Under the pieces are notes generated by a model. The model did no database searches and was not told the origin of the DNA. It was given only the letters and a program-made list of their open reading frames with translations. The position numbers and the translations under genes are program-made. Shown here piece by piece: positions 9,401 through 19,800 of a stretch of 64,000 nucleotides of DNA. Origin of the DNA: Lepisosteus oculatus (taxonomy: Eukaryota > Chordata > Actinopteri > Semionotiformes > Lepisosteidae); the NCBI RefSeq assembly GCF_040954835.1, contig NC_090714.1, positions 6,808,501-6,872,500 on the forward strand, in the 5' to 3' direction. Position 1 is the first letter of the stretch. Every line of letters begins with the position of its first letter.

Positions 9401-11956
9401 TCTGAACTGTGCGAAGGCTGTGCTGGAGATCCGCATTGTGTCTCCTCCAGCACTGGAGCACTGTGCGGCCTCATGCAGAGGCACAGCGCTGTGCTCCCAG
9501 GAGGTCTTCACAAGCCATACCAGCCCCCGGTCAGCTTGGACAATGTTTGATGTCAGATATGAAGAAGTTTCAGATCATATTTTCCAGCGCTGTAGCAAAA
9601 ACATGAATACACGTTTTCATTCTTGGTTTTCTTGATTTTCGCACTTGTGTTTCTCATGTTAAATCGAAAAGCTAAAAGAAGAAACACCAGGCTGAAATCT
9701 CCATCCTGGTGGTAACCAGTAACTGCCAGCACGGCTGTGGTTGTGTGTAGCGTGTTGTAGTGTGTTTCTCTTGTCCCCATGGTTACGTGGTATTCCTGGG
9801 GACTTCCTGGCCTGCTGCCATCACGCTGCAGTTTGTATGCCATGCTGACAGGGCTTGACGTGTGTATAAGTCACTGAGGCAGCCCAACCCAAAGTGATGC
9901 CAAGTATTCTGCTGCCATCTCTGAGGAGCGACAGGCTTGATTGTAATTACAGAGACAGGGTGTTCTTCGATATTTTGTTAATACTGCTTCAAAATTGCCC
10001 CTTGCAGTCATGATGTTTTTGGGCATTGTAGTTTCACAAGACATACAGTTTGACATTTAAAGCTCAGAAACTCCCAGAACATGCCCTTGGTCTCCATTTA
10101 AACACCTCAGCTCTGTGCAGGGACAGTAGTCTTGTAACCATGATAAGCATGAACTGGCTATAACCAGACTGTTGGTTGCCAGGCTGTATTTAGAAGCTAT
10201 TAGTGGCTTGTGGTTGTAATGTATTAATTTTTTTTTTCTGAACAGGTCAAATTTCTTTCTCCATTCACCACCTTTGCCAGAATGATCTTCCTCGCCTGAC
10301 TGTTAATATAGCATCAGGCAGTATAATGGAAAGAGAATTCCATCAATACAATCACAGTGTTCTGCGGGCAGAAGGATTTCCTGCACAGTACATAAGACAT
10401 TTCTTTTCCATTTCTTAGATGTTAAATTTTACGGAATTAAGTTTTCAGAAGCTGGGGGAAAAAAGAACAATTCCTACATATAAAAAAAAAACTTAAATGT
10501 TTGTTTCTTGCTTTCGTTCTTTACCATTTAAAGGCTCTTTCGTCATTAAAAGTTTTAGCTTCCACCCCAAAGGCCAGTAGAAAGGCTACAAACCACAGAA
10601 GCCCTAATTTTTTCTTGCTGTAGTCATTAGTAGTTTATTCATCATCCAGCCATTTCTGTGAGGAAACCCACAGAATCCACTTCAGCAGTATGCCTGGATA
10701 ACTCATTCCAGACACCCGCAAAGCATATATAATGTCCTTCACACTTAAATGTTAATGTGCTTCACAGTTGAGATAATTCAATTTTAGATTGGTGGAGTTA
10801 AAAGGGGTTCCTGTGGAGCTTATGATAATTGGGCTTATCGTAATTGATTTGATTCTTGTCCCAGCTGGACATGTGTTATTCACTCTTCAAGTGTTTTTTT
10901 TTTAAAGCTTTTTATTTCTCAGGGGTTTTTTTTTAAAGCTTTTTATTTCTCAGGGGTTTTCAGAGCCACACAACACTATTACGTTTCCGTCAGATAATGA
11001 GGTGACGTAGGTACTGTGCTTGAGGGCTTGAACGCAATGAAAACTGAAAGGAGATGAGTGATAAGGTGCTGTCCTAGATCTGCCTGATGCTTCCGTAGAC
11101 TGACTGTACTACAGTATATATACTGTATATACAGTTTAACTTCTGGACGCTACCTGTCCATCTTGCTCATTCTTTCAGCTGGTTAAATGACATACAGTAA
11201 TGTCCACTCTTTCCCTATTCTGTCCAGCCTGCGAGGGAACTCGATTGGGATGGAAGGAGCCAAGGCACTGTCCAACGCTCTGAAAATCAATACCAGCCTC
11301 CGGATTTTAAAGTAAGCTCCCTCAAGCCCCGACGCCTGTTCTGTCTCAATCTGGCTTCATTCCGTAAGCACATTTCACCACGGAATGGTTCTCATTGCCC
11401 ACTTTTAAACGGAATTACCTGTGGTTATTCTTTTAAAAAAGCATAGCAGCGGGGACAAACACACACATACTAATCCTGCGCTTGTGTCCACAGTCTGCAG
11501 GAGAACTCTCTGGGAATGGACGGGGCTATTTTTATAGCCACAGCCCTCACTGGAAACCACAAGCTCACCCACATCAAGTAAGTGTCAGGACTGGATCGGA
11601 GGAACAGGGTTGTTGGTACTGTGCCTGAACACATGTGCACAGAGCCAGTGCCAATCATTCAGAGAAAAACCCATAGAAATACGGCAGCAAAAGTAACACC
11701 CTGGTTACAAATGATCTGTGCTTTCTCATTTAAGTAATGTCAACAGCACTGCAGTCTCATTGAAAACTGAATTGTTTCCTTTGGTGGTGTGTGTGCTTCT
11801 TCTCGACAGAAAGGCACGGCTCAAGCAGAAAATTAAATAGTAATGCCATCCTTTCTTTGTTACAGCCTGCAGGGGAACCGCATAGGTGAATCGGGAGCAA
11901 AGGTCATTTCTGATGCCATCAAATCCAAGTCTCCTGACTGTGTGGTGGAGATCTGA
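353..11956 (+). CDS. NLRC3: NLRC3-like NOD-like receptor, C-terminal LRR exons (gene partial at 5' end)
   Basis: Eleven exons code one leucine-rich repeat each: 353-436, 904-987, 1553-1636, 3547-3630, 4147-4230, 7309-7392, 7884-7967, 9034-9117, 11228-11311, 11494-11577 and 11866-11956 (stop TGA 11954-11956). The first ten are exactly 84 bp, all begin in phase 2 and have AG acceptors and GT donors, so they splice into one open frame. Repeats follow the ribonuclease-inhibitor pattern LxxNxIGxxGAKALAxALKxNxxL, and the 7309 exon contains LQWNFI, which I associate with NLRC3. NLRC3-type proteins are cytosolic NACHT-LRR regulators that dampen innate signalling in mammals. The CARD-like/NACHT part and the first LRRs must lie left of the window. 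The tail-to-tail CLUAP1 neighbour supports NLRC3 rather than one of the many fish-specific NLRC3-like genes. The reading frame and family are firm; orthology is inference. Confidence 0.85.
455..520 (-). repeat. Decayed fragment of the Penelope-like palindromic repeat family
   Basis: The segment has a degenerate AATAGGTGTATTCC...CTGCTGAAAAGAGAAGAAAGG...CACAACATTTCGGCTGTGGA order. The same order, with fewer changes, forms the palindromes at 37.0 and 56.6 kb. It is an old, diverged copy in the intron after LRR exon 1. Confidence 0.5.
904..987 (+). CDS. NLRC3: NLRC3 LRR exon 2 of the window
   Basis: 84-bp phase-2 exon, acceptor CAG ending at 903 and donor GTGCGT at 988. It reads LSSNQLGDKGATALAQAL, then ends SLVAL. 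The codon split at the end completes with C of the next exon. Confidence 0.85.
1553..1636 (+). CDS. NLRC3: NLRC3 LRR exon 3 of the window
   Basis: 84-bp phase-2 exon, acceptor CAG ending at 1552 and donor GTGAGT at 1637. It reads LRSNSISNKGVTALTRAL and ends GLTDL. The following intron is 1.9 kb and holds a SINE3 fragment. Confidence 0.85.
2290..2491 (-). mobile_element. SINE3-type (5S-derived) SINE, 3' part only
   Basis: The plus strand carries the complement of the SINE tail: TTACACTTATATAGCGC, CACTCCACTCAAAGCGC, then the CACCACCAGTGTGCAGCCCC block and the GTGGGGAGGAGAGCAG block. The element stops before the central and 5S-like parts, so it is 5'-truncated. It lies in an NLRC3 intron. Confidence 0.8.
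2492..3546. other. NLRC3 intron, AT-rich, no gene
   Basis: The right part of the intron between LRR exons 3 and 4. It is AT-rich, with a pyrimidine-rich stretch near 3110-3200. I see no coding exon or recognisable element here. Confidence 0.6.
3547..3630 (+). CDS. NLRC3: NLRC3 LRR exon 4 of the window
   Basis: 84-bp phase-2 exon, acceptor TTCCAG ending at 3546 and donor GTGAGT at 3631. It reads LRENSIGVEGAKEIANAL and ends TLRNL. Confidence 0.88.
4147..4230 (+). CDS. NLRC3: NLRC3 LRR exon 5 of the window
   Basis: 84-bp phase-2 exon, acceptor CTTAG ending at 4146 and donor GTAAGT at 4231. It reads LTANLLHDEGAKAIAGAI and ends ALTSL. Confidence 0.88.
4385..4810. repeat. Dispersed retroposon-like relict in NLRC3 intron
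   Basis: Text such as GTTAGCTTGTTCCACACC, GTGTGTAAAAGTTGAC and TTGTGCACTTCATC resembles a diverged non-LTR element seen in many fish genomes. The segments near 10640-10790, 57770-57925 and 62000-62095 share parts of this wording. Family and boundaries are uncertain. Confidence 0.35.
5141..5686 (+). mobile_element. Probable solo LTR (546 bp)
   Basis: The segment begins TGTGGTGC and ends GCATCACA, an imperfect TG...CA terminal inverted repeat. The flanks TTACTA (5135-5140) and TTAGTA (5687-5692) look like a 6-bp target duplication with one mismatch. A TATA-like TTTAAAA lies near 5270, as expected for an LTR promoter. The interior is richer in G and C than the flanking intron and has no open frame. 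No internal retroviral or gypsy-like coding is present, so recombination to a solo LTR is inferred. Strand is tentative. Confidence 0.5.
5700..7200. other. NLRC3 intron, no recognised feature
   Basis: The rest of the 3.1-kb intron between LRR exons 5 and 6. I see no LRR-like exon, RNA gene or clear mobile element; short open frames on both strands lack any recognisable domain. Confidence 0.5.
7309..7392 (+). CDS. NLRC3: NLRC3 LRR exon 6 of the window
   Basis: 84-bp phase-2 exon, acceptor TTCCAG ending at 7308 and donor GTAGGT at 7393. It reads LQWNFIKSKAAKALAQAL and ends TLQCL. The LQWNFI start is the most NLRC3-like motif in the array. Confidence 0.9.
7884..7967 (+). CDS. NLRC3: NLRC3 LRR exon 7 of the window
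   Basis: 84-bp phase-2 exon, acceptor CCACAG ending at 7883 and donor GTAAGT at 7968. It reads LQENAIGDDGMVALAGAL and ends ALTSL. Confidence 0.9.
8305..8400 (+). repeat. Fragment of the Penelope-like palindromic repeat family
   Basis: TTTATTCCTTGCTGAAAAG and AACACAACATTTCGGCTG are followed directly by TTCCTTTGCAGACTACGC and CATGCTGACGC. The last part matches the unique tail of the 56.6-kb element. The copy lacks the second palindrome arm. Confidence 0.6.
9034..9117 (+). CDS. NLRC3: NLRC3 LRR exon 8 of the window (divergent repeat)
   Basis: 84-bp phase-2 exon, acceptor AAG ending at 9033 and donor GTAAGT at 9118. It reads LQGVSVGKAGAIALADTL and ends TLRTL. The Asn that normally follows LQx in the repeat is replaced (LQGVS), unlike every other repeat here. 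The acceptor is non-pyrimidine-rich, but length and phase are exact. A C-rich run starts 14 bases after the exon. Confidence 0.82.
9132..11227. other. NLRC3 intron with C-run and 33-bp tandem duplication
   Basis: A C-rich tract lies at 9134-9149. A duplicated unit (T-run, then TAAAGCTTTTTATTTCTCAGG) occurs twice in a row at about 10892-10957. The block 9300-9540 is GC- and CpG-richer than its surroundings but carries no LRR exon. No other element was recognised with confidence. Confidence 0.5.
11228..11311 (+). CDS. NLRC3: NLRC3 LRR exon 9 of the window
   Basis: 84-bp phase-2 exon, acceptor TCCAG ending at 11227 and donor GTAAGC at 11312. It reads LRGNSIGMEGAKALSNAL and ends SLRIL. Confidence 0.9.
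11494..11577 (+). CDS. NLRC3: NLRC3 LRR exon 10 of the window
   Basis: 84-bp phase-2 exon, acceptor CACAG ending at 11493 and donor GTAAGT at 11578. It reads LQENSLGMDGAIFIATAL and ends KLTHI. Confidence 0.9.
11866..11956 (+). CDS. NLRC3: NLRC3 terminal coding exon
   Basis: Acceptor TACAG ends at 11865. The exon reads LQGNRIGESGAKVISDAI, then KSKSPDCVVEI and TGA at 11954-11956. It supplies the last, slightly short LRR and an 11-residue tail. The stop is followed by long non-coding sequence, taken as the 3' UTR. Confidence 0.9.
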
Positions 11957-12936
11957 TCCTGGCTGGTCAACAAGCTCTCTTGTTTGCCCTTGACTGAAGC
12001 TTCTGGCCTCTGGTTCTCCCATATTGGGATGAAGATATTAATCCAGTTTTAAAGGCAGCTAAGCTGTGTTGTTCTAGGTGTTCACCCGCCTGAGGTAACG
12101 GACCTGTCAGGCCCTCCTTTCAGTGAGTTTCCTGAAATGACCTTTTTAATTAGCTTACAGTGGAGTACCATCACAGCATGAACGCAACTAATACAAATCC
12201 TCACGTGCAGTATCACAAACGCAAAAAGACTTCGGGACGTTACAATGAAGTGTGTGAAGATGAGTGTGAAGGGAGATCCATTTTTCACGAGGTACACAGG
12301 AACTAAAAGGGTGCCCTCAGGACATTTGCCAACTGCATCCTGAGCAAATCCTACCACCTTTCAGCTTGGGTCTGCACAAAAATGAGCTTGGAAGGTGTTC
12401 TGGCTGCACTGTGAGCCATAAAAGGACCCCTCCATAAAGAGATGACTGCGACCCTGAACCTTGAAATCCACACAGATGACGGATCTCAGAATAATGTCCT
12501 GTTACTCACTGGACTTGGAACTCAAAGGCACCTGTTTGTGTGTGGTTGGAGGTGGGAGTGGGCTGGGAATCTAACGTCAAGGTTTGCATTCTTGAAGTGA
12601 AAGAAAATGCCTTCCCACATCCAAATTCCTTTCACATGTTTCTACTCAAAGAGGAGACGAATTCCATTGAAATAGCAAATCGTAACCAAGTCGTTCAAGG
12701 GTCTTGTTGGCTCTCTGGTGTAGCTGTTGACTCCAGTTGAAAGACGTATCTTGAAAAGCTGGTTTCTTTTGGAGGAAACGTGCTGTGTGTCGTGGGTAAA
12801 GCAGCTGCAGTTATTTCAGCGATGCTTTGAAGAATTAGGATGAAAAAGAGATCAAACACAATTCACAAGAGATCAAACATGGGTACACAGACAAACAAAC
12901 TGCTTATAGTAGCAACACAATCTTTACTGTCATTAA

Positions 12937-13135
12937 TTTTTTTTGGGCTGATGCCTTTATCCAAAGTGACTTATATTTACATTCTGTTTTTTACACCTGG
13001 TTATGGTACGGGAGCAATTTTGGCTGACATTTCTTGTTGAAGTATACCTCAGGGGTGTCTCATCTGGGATTTGAACCCACAGCCTACCAGTTCAGATCTG
13101 AAACCTAGCTGCTTTTTCTTCATCTCGCATTGCAA
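12937..13135. repeat. Dispersed fish repeat fragment
   Basis: The words GGGCTGATGCCTTTATCCAAA followed by GTGACTTATATTTACA, and later GGGATTTGAACCCACAGCC, occur in this order in a very common fish short repeat. The copy is diverged and its family name is not certain. Confidence 0.45.
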
Positions 13136-15237
13136 ACCTGGTCCTTAATTGTAAAACGTGAAAGCTGAATTCTTCTCAGGTATTAAAGCAGCACTTTCGT
13201 GCCTGAGAGAATGGACACTGGCACAAGTTGAGTGACAGCAACTTCAGTCACTGCTGAAGCCAATCCGTTCACAAACTGCTGATTGATGAGATTTGGAAAT
13301 AAGGCTATTGGCTTTTTGGCCTTTGTCCTTCACAGCTAAAGATCAGCCCTTTAGGCCTAAAGTAAGAAAAATCTGATGTCTTTGTAATATTGCTCTCCAC
13401 AGTTTATATACACTTGTCTCTTCAACCCCCCCGTCTTTGAGGTATCTTTCTCAAGAAACTCCAGGACTCAGAAAGCAGTTAAAACTTCTCTTATCAGGGA
13501 ATTTAGTATAAAGATTCTGTCCCAGTCAGGAGTTTAGTACAGAAGATGGGAGGGAGAAGCGTCTGTGCTCAAGCAAGCGTGAAGGTTAGAGTTTAGCATG
13601 TGAATTCAGCAGGAGTTCACAGCTCCTACCACTATATGGGTACAGAGTAACACACCGATTCTGCTAGCAGACTCCATCAACAGCAGTCACACCGGGAAAG
13701 CAGGTGGTATTTGCAGTTAAGAGGTTATGCCAAAATGCGCACTGCAAAGCCTCTCTTGGTGAATACATGTGGATGAGTGCTCAGCTTTGCCCAGTCTACC
13801 ACTTTAGCACATGGACCTATGAACTGCTCTGAGGAGCAAGTGATAACAACATCCTTTAGAAAAAAAAAAGTAGCTGTTTGTTGGTCCTACAAAGTTTGAC
13901 CTTTGCTGTTATTTACCCTAGTTTACATCATTATACTGTTCCTCTGTTTTTTTTTTCATGCTTTTAGCGTGATTTTACCAATGTGTATTGAAGATGCCTT
14001 TGGGAGGAGTGATTTTTTTAAAGCAGAGAATGCCCAGTGGCATACCCCAGGATTTTAAGTTAGTTGTACCAAGATGTTTCCTGTTGTTCCACTTCTTTAA
14101 TTAGTACTGTAAATGTAGAGTCTACCAAACTTGATATCCATTTCAAAGGGTATTTGGTCTCTTATGAGCCTCTTGCAATGACACTGGCTGTCTGTTTTCA
14201 GAAGACAGTAATAATCCCCAGTGTCTGTGGGCTGGCATTTTGCCATGTAGATGACTCTGATAGTGGCTCGACTGTGCATGAAACCCAGGAGGAGCCTGAA
14301 GCCAGCTAGCAGGTGTGTGGCCAGGCTGTGCTGCCTGCTGCCAGCTACCTATGCTGCTGGACCTCGCTCAGCTCAGTGGGACTTGATAAAGTGAGAAAGG
14401 AGGTCATTGTCCAACCTTGGCTTCATAGCAACTGCTATAACCCTGAGCCAGAACCAGAGAAGTCAGTAATTAGAAGAGTTAAGCTGGTGGTTGGGAATTC
14501 AAGTGCATGGTTGCTCCTATGCATGGACAGGGGAGACTACCACTGAAAGAGACAGCTGCCTGACCCGAAACCAGAAACACACTCAGCAGAACCACATAGG
14601 GCACTGAGCTGCAGAAGGCCAGTGGGACAACAGAAATGTCTCCCCCACACATTATTCAATCTATTTTTCTAAAAACACAGCATGGGACATTCCTAATTGT
14701 AAAAAAAATATACTGCTTAAAGGACAGACATACGAAGCTAAGCCAGCACTGTTTATTATGGTGGCAGTTATGAATTGCTTAGGAATTCATTTAGCAGTGA
14801 GACAGGCTGGCTGTTTCCTTACTCTTTTTTCTGCTAGCCAGTGTGTGACAGGGTTGGTGTTTTAGGGATCATATTGTGTTTTTTTCCCCCATTTTTTTAT
14901 CTATGGTTGTGATTAAATATTTATTTTATTTAAATGTTATGACAGACAAAAGGAAAAAAACTCCACTCATTTCTCTTTCTAAAATGACATGCTTTTGTGC
15001 GGGGAAATGACTTTAATTGCAAAATGAACTTCAACAGTTTGATTTTGCAGCATTTGTGTTCTCTTGGAAAAGGCAATTAGTGTGTTTGTATCAATTTGAG
15101 CACAGCTGCTGACAGTGCAGTGCAGTCCAGTTTGCTAGACAGACTAGATACTTGTGTATCTTGGTTCTGTATTCACTTTCAGAATGTCTGTCTTTGTAAA
15201 TATTCTGTTTTAGATCAAATGTGTGCAATGTGTTTTG

Positions 15238-15243
15238 AATAAA
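15238..15243 (+). terminator. Candidate poly(A) signal for NLRC3
   Basis: AATAAA followed within 40 bases by T/G-rich sequence (CTTTGGTCTGTTAC). It lies about 100 bases from a minus-strand AATAAA that could serve CLUAP1, so the two transcripts may end almost on top of each other. Confidence 0.35.
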
Positions 15244-15344
15244 TATTTAATTATTCTGTTATTTACTTTGGTCTGTTACATCCCAAAAGACACCCTTTCA
15301 TCAAAAACATAAGCAGAGGAAATTGCACTGTAAAAAAATGTATC

Positions 15345-15350
15345 TTTATT
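15345..15350 (-). terminator. Candidate poly(A) signal for CLUAP1
   Basis: TTTATT on the plus strand, AATAAA on the minus strand, about 1.3 kb past the CLUAP1 stop. Nearer copies at 15929-15934 and 16074-16079 are equally possible. The sequence alone does not choose between them. Confidence 0.25.
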
Positions 15351-16666
15351 TTAATGACAAATAAAAAAAGAAAAAAATCCCTTTACACAGAGCCTGACAA
15401 TTCAGTTCTCCAGTGTCCCCAGGGAGCTGTGGAGAAGCGATTAGGCCCCGATTTTTAACATGCTCTCAGTAGCAGTTCACACCGAAATAAACTTCTCAGA
15501 CCATGGAAAAAGTTAAATGTGGGTCAACTTTTAATTGGTCCAAGTCGCTTTTTAAAATAACGGGGAAGAGAATGGAAACTGCACCAGCTAGTAAGAATAA
15601 CTAAAAAGCTGCTCAGTACAAGCAGCCGTAGATACAAAAAGCAGACAAGCTTTGCTTATGGAAATAATATTCAGCTCAAACTCATGTAAAAACTCTTACT
15701 CCTCACCAATCGTAGGCAAGCATTGTTGCTCAACAACTCCTGTTGTTGAAATACTAATTCTTTCAAGCTCTGGAACAATGGATTCAATGTTCTATAGTGT
15801 TTCTGAGCAAAGAGCCTTGCTTTTCTTAGTTTTCCATAGCTGTTTGTTCAACTTTTACACCTATAAAGGTGCCTAGAATCATGTTTCTCTATTATGTGAC
15901 TGATGGAATTCTATGATGATTCTGACCTTTTATTATTCACTGTCCTGCTTTTCTATAACGTACTGTTTAATGTATTAATTATATACACCTCTCACCTTAA
16001 AAACGATATTGCATTTTACAGGGAATGGATTGTGGTGGTAGATGTAACTTCAAAAAAGCTTGAATCAATTAGGTTTATTGTGTGATGGCAAAAAGAACAA
16101 AGCCCTAACAAATATAGGCACGTACCCGAAAGGAACACATTTGTCATAAGATATGGCCTCCTGACCTTTAGTGCACACACAACCAATATGTCTATTTAGA
16201 ATGATATACACATTCAATAAAAAAGAGACAACAGCAGAGTGCCAATCACTACACATAACACATAGTGTTGTCTAATGTTTGCTTGTCCACTGGATGGACA
16301 GTCATGTGAATGTCTCATGACACATTTGGTACTTTTCAGCAAAACTGAAATGCCAGATGAAAATTTACATTTTTAAAATCCCCCCCCCCAGAATGCAGAT
16401 TTTGTAAACGTGACCAAGTGAAATGACATCATTAAGTTATCATGATATGCAAGTAAAATAATTTAGAGTATTAATAGTAGTTAATCTAAATGTTATGTTC
16501 TCCACGAGTTGCCTGTTCAATTGTAATGTGTATCCATTTCAGGTGAATAGGGATGAAGGAGACCTGTAAAGCTTACAGACTACCTATCTCCGGGATCATG
16601 GTTGGTCAACTTTTGCTTGAGAAAGTTCCTGAAGTGGGGGCAAGGTATCGAGGTGCACTCCAAGGC

Positions 16667-16846
16667 TCAGAAATCGTTGTCGCTCTCTTCCAGCAGCTCC
16701 GCCCTGCGGGCCCCACGAGGCGGGTGTGAGGGTTTGGGTGGGGGGGCCGCTAAGCTGTCATTATCGTCATCGAGGTCCTCGTTCTCTTCCTCCTCCTCCT
16801 CCTCCTCGTCGTCATCCACATCGATCTCGCTGTCTTCAGAGTCATC
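16667..16846 (-). CDS. CLUAP1: CLUAP1 exon 12 (terminal, acidic tail)
   Basis: Acceptor AG is the complement of 16847-16848; the stop is the complement of 16667-16669. It codes [13 protein letters not shown], a run of Glu, then a Pro/Arg-containing linker and ESDNDF. The Glu run comes from a GAG/GAA repeat, which makes a serine-rich antisense frame on the plus strand. Confidence 0.96.
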   Translation of the reverse strand, partial: DDSEDSEIDVDDDEEEEEEEENEDLDDDNDSLAAPPPKPSHPPRGARRAELLEESDNDF

Positions 16847-19800
16847 CTGGCAAGCCATCAAGAAAGCACGGATCAGACCAGCAGCACTGAGGTACAGCAC
16901 GGACCATCCTTTACAGACTACACAAAGATTTCCACACTACCCAGCCTTATTGTGGTAGGAGGTGCACCGGGAACTTTCAAAAAGCAGCTTGATGTGGATT
17001 CAGAGACCAATAACCCACGGTCACATAATCAGAGATGTAACCGTATGCTAAAATGTCCATTACAAAAGTATTTTTAAAAGCAGCATCTTTATAAATTGAA
17101 ACAGGTTCTGTCTTAATGTCTGTGTCAAACAGGTTTTGCAAGGAGTTTTATGAATCCAAAACCTTTGTTGTAATTACTATTGACCAGATGGTGGCACTGT
17201 GCTATCGCAGTTCGCTAAATATACAGTAAGAAACATGAAGTAGCAGGGACACAGGGTAAATTGTGCTTTCACAATAACACACAAAGTTTACACTTCATAC
17301 TTTGCAATAAGGCCTGGACCAGCAATGCAGGCGTGACAAGGGTATGTGAAGCCTAAAGCTCCTGAGAGATCACAGGTCTGACACTGAAAAAATCATTTCA
17401 TCACATCTTCCAAAGAAAGTCTCGTCTGTGAACACTGTTACGGAGTACTGCATCTAATGTTAATACAGTGGAGAAAATTCTATTATTTAGGATTTAGATC
17501 AAGGGCATTCAACCTTTACTTGCTGAAAAAGCCCTTCTCAGGAAATCCTGCTCAACTAAGCCCCATGATTGAAAATCCCTTGTGGAATCTATCCTATTTC
17601 TTCCACTGTATCAGAAATGGTAGCATCCAGTCCTTCAATAGCATTCCTGTGTATGCAGCATTGTTTTACGGTTTGCTGCAGAACTTGATTATTACAGAGT
17701 GCAAATAGAGGGGGGGGGGGGGGGGGGGGGTTTAATTGTGGCAAAAGGGTGCATCTTAATTTTTTCATAATAGGAGAAACTATTTCTGCTCTTTGTAAGC
17801 AAACCTGTTTCAAGATGTAAATGTATGCATTGTATTGATAACACAATGAAAACAACGGCACGAATACTGTCAATCTTGGTGAGGCAACAGGAGAAAAGCA
17901 GCAATCCAGTGTGGTGTGAAATGTGTCCTTCCCCAGGGATTTTCATTCAGCTTTAGCTTTTGTTCCTATAATAACTTCCAGTCCACTATTTGGTTTAATA
18001 GTACTTGCAAGCTTAATTTGCAATAATGTAAAAATAAAACCTACATAATTAAATTTAGAGTATGTGGAGCAAGCATGTATTAATTAGATTGCTTTATACT
18101 GCTGTGAAAATAATTTGAAACAAAACTACCACTGCAAGAAGACTAAAATATAGAGAGTACAAATTTAAGCCTACTGATATACCCCAGAGGCTAATTATTC
18201 TAAAAAACATGGTCATTAGTGTATAGGACTATTCTCTAGCTTGAAAAAGATTTCCCATTTGCAGAGCACTGGGGAGAAATCTCCAGTGTGTGCTGATACT
18301 GGTCTGATTTCCAGATGACTACCTTTTCAAAAAAACACTGCATGAAGGAGACCTTCTCCTTTATGTAGAGCAAGGGGGAGCTCTTTTTGCAGGTAACAGG
18401 AAGGGCACAGTCTCACCGTCTCTCCCTAGTAGCACTATCTAACTGCCCCTGTGTTTGATTCCAGCTTGGGTATCTTTGTGTAGTTTGAATGTTCACACCC
18501 CCTTGCTCACAGAGCTTTTTCCAGCCGAGCTGGTTTCCTCCAACTTTCCAAAGCTGTGTGGCTTGACTGGCAATGGAATTGTCCCTTTCCCTGGGGAGTT
18601 GTTCCCACTACAGGCAATACAGAACTACTGTACATGGGCATGACATGAAATGTACAAAATTAAGGGGCTACTCTCATTCATGCCCTTTCTGTTGTTCTGT
18701 GTCAGCAATCTGTTATTCCCCAGTCAGTTCCAGACCGATAGACAATATAATAACACAGGTACAGACTGGTCTATAGACAATACAATCACACAGGTATAGA
18801 CAGACAGATTGCCATACACAGCAATCTACAACTGGACAAGCTACGCACTCGCCACATACTGATGTCTAAAAACAGACTACTCTAAAGAAGGTTTACATGT
18901 TATTTTTCTCTAATGTGCTTTCAAATTATGCATCAGTCTTTCTGAGGAGAAAAGGCAGATGTGAAAGCTCTCTCACTGTAGCCTTTTGTCATCACAGACA
19001 TGGGAACATCATACAGCCTTGTGCTGCTGGCATGAGCTACATTTTTCCAAGATTCAGAAAAAATCAAGTCTGAAAACATGACTTGCTTGTTAAATTTTAA
19101 TATTTATAATTTCAAATGTTTTCTTGTTCTAGGGGGAAAAATGCTAACCTTACAATGTAAAAGCTGTTTCATGAAAAAAAACTGGTTACATAAAGTATTT
19201 TTTCCTGCATAAGATTTACAAATGCACTTAAGAAGAAAGATCTGAGAACTTTGCAATTTTTGCTCCTTGAATTTTAAATATGTTGAGTCTTCGCCTTCGG
19301 TTAGGATCATTACTAATGAAGACTGTACATAGACTGTATAACAAAAACAGTGAAGAGGTACAGTAAATCTTGAAACTGGAGTGAAAGTCACATTAAAGAA
19401 GGGGGACACATTTTTAAGATCAGTTAAGTTGGAATTGTGCTAACCAGAATCCCTGAAGCCAGTAGATGCACTATTCCTTGTAGAGGACAGGTAACGTATC
19501 TCCACTACAACTGGAGAAGACTTCAGTAATCAGAACAAACTGAAGCCCTTTAGAAGCTCGGACCTGTAGCTGAAAACCAACCTTTCTTTTTTTCCGTGTG
19601 GAAGTGTGTGGAATGACACTGACTGCAGCCAGTTTGTGCTTTTAAATCCGAGGTGCAGAAAGAGAGGAAAAAAGGTTGAGTGCAAAAGGAAGGAACAGGA
19701 GAGATGAGGATGACAGGAGTTGATCGTAAGAATGGAACAGATCTGGTGCATAACCAGGCTTTTGTTTTCTTTTCATACGTTTGTGAAGAGTGATATCACC

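Larger units (their letters stand above)
11957..15260 (+). other. Probable NLRC3 3' UTR / 3' flank, no coding
   Basis: No further exon with the LRR pattern or another recognisable domain appears before CLUAP1. The first strong AATAAA in a suitable context is at 15238-15243, giving a UTR of about 3.3 kb if it is used. A dispersed-repeat fragment lies at 12937-13135. UTR extent is inference. Confidence 0.4.

Noticed and set aside
16602..16958. Serine-rich 118-codon open frame, plus strand
   Set aside because: It is the complement of the Glu/Asp-rich CLUAP1 tail codons.
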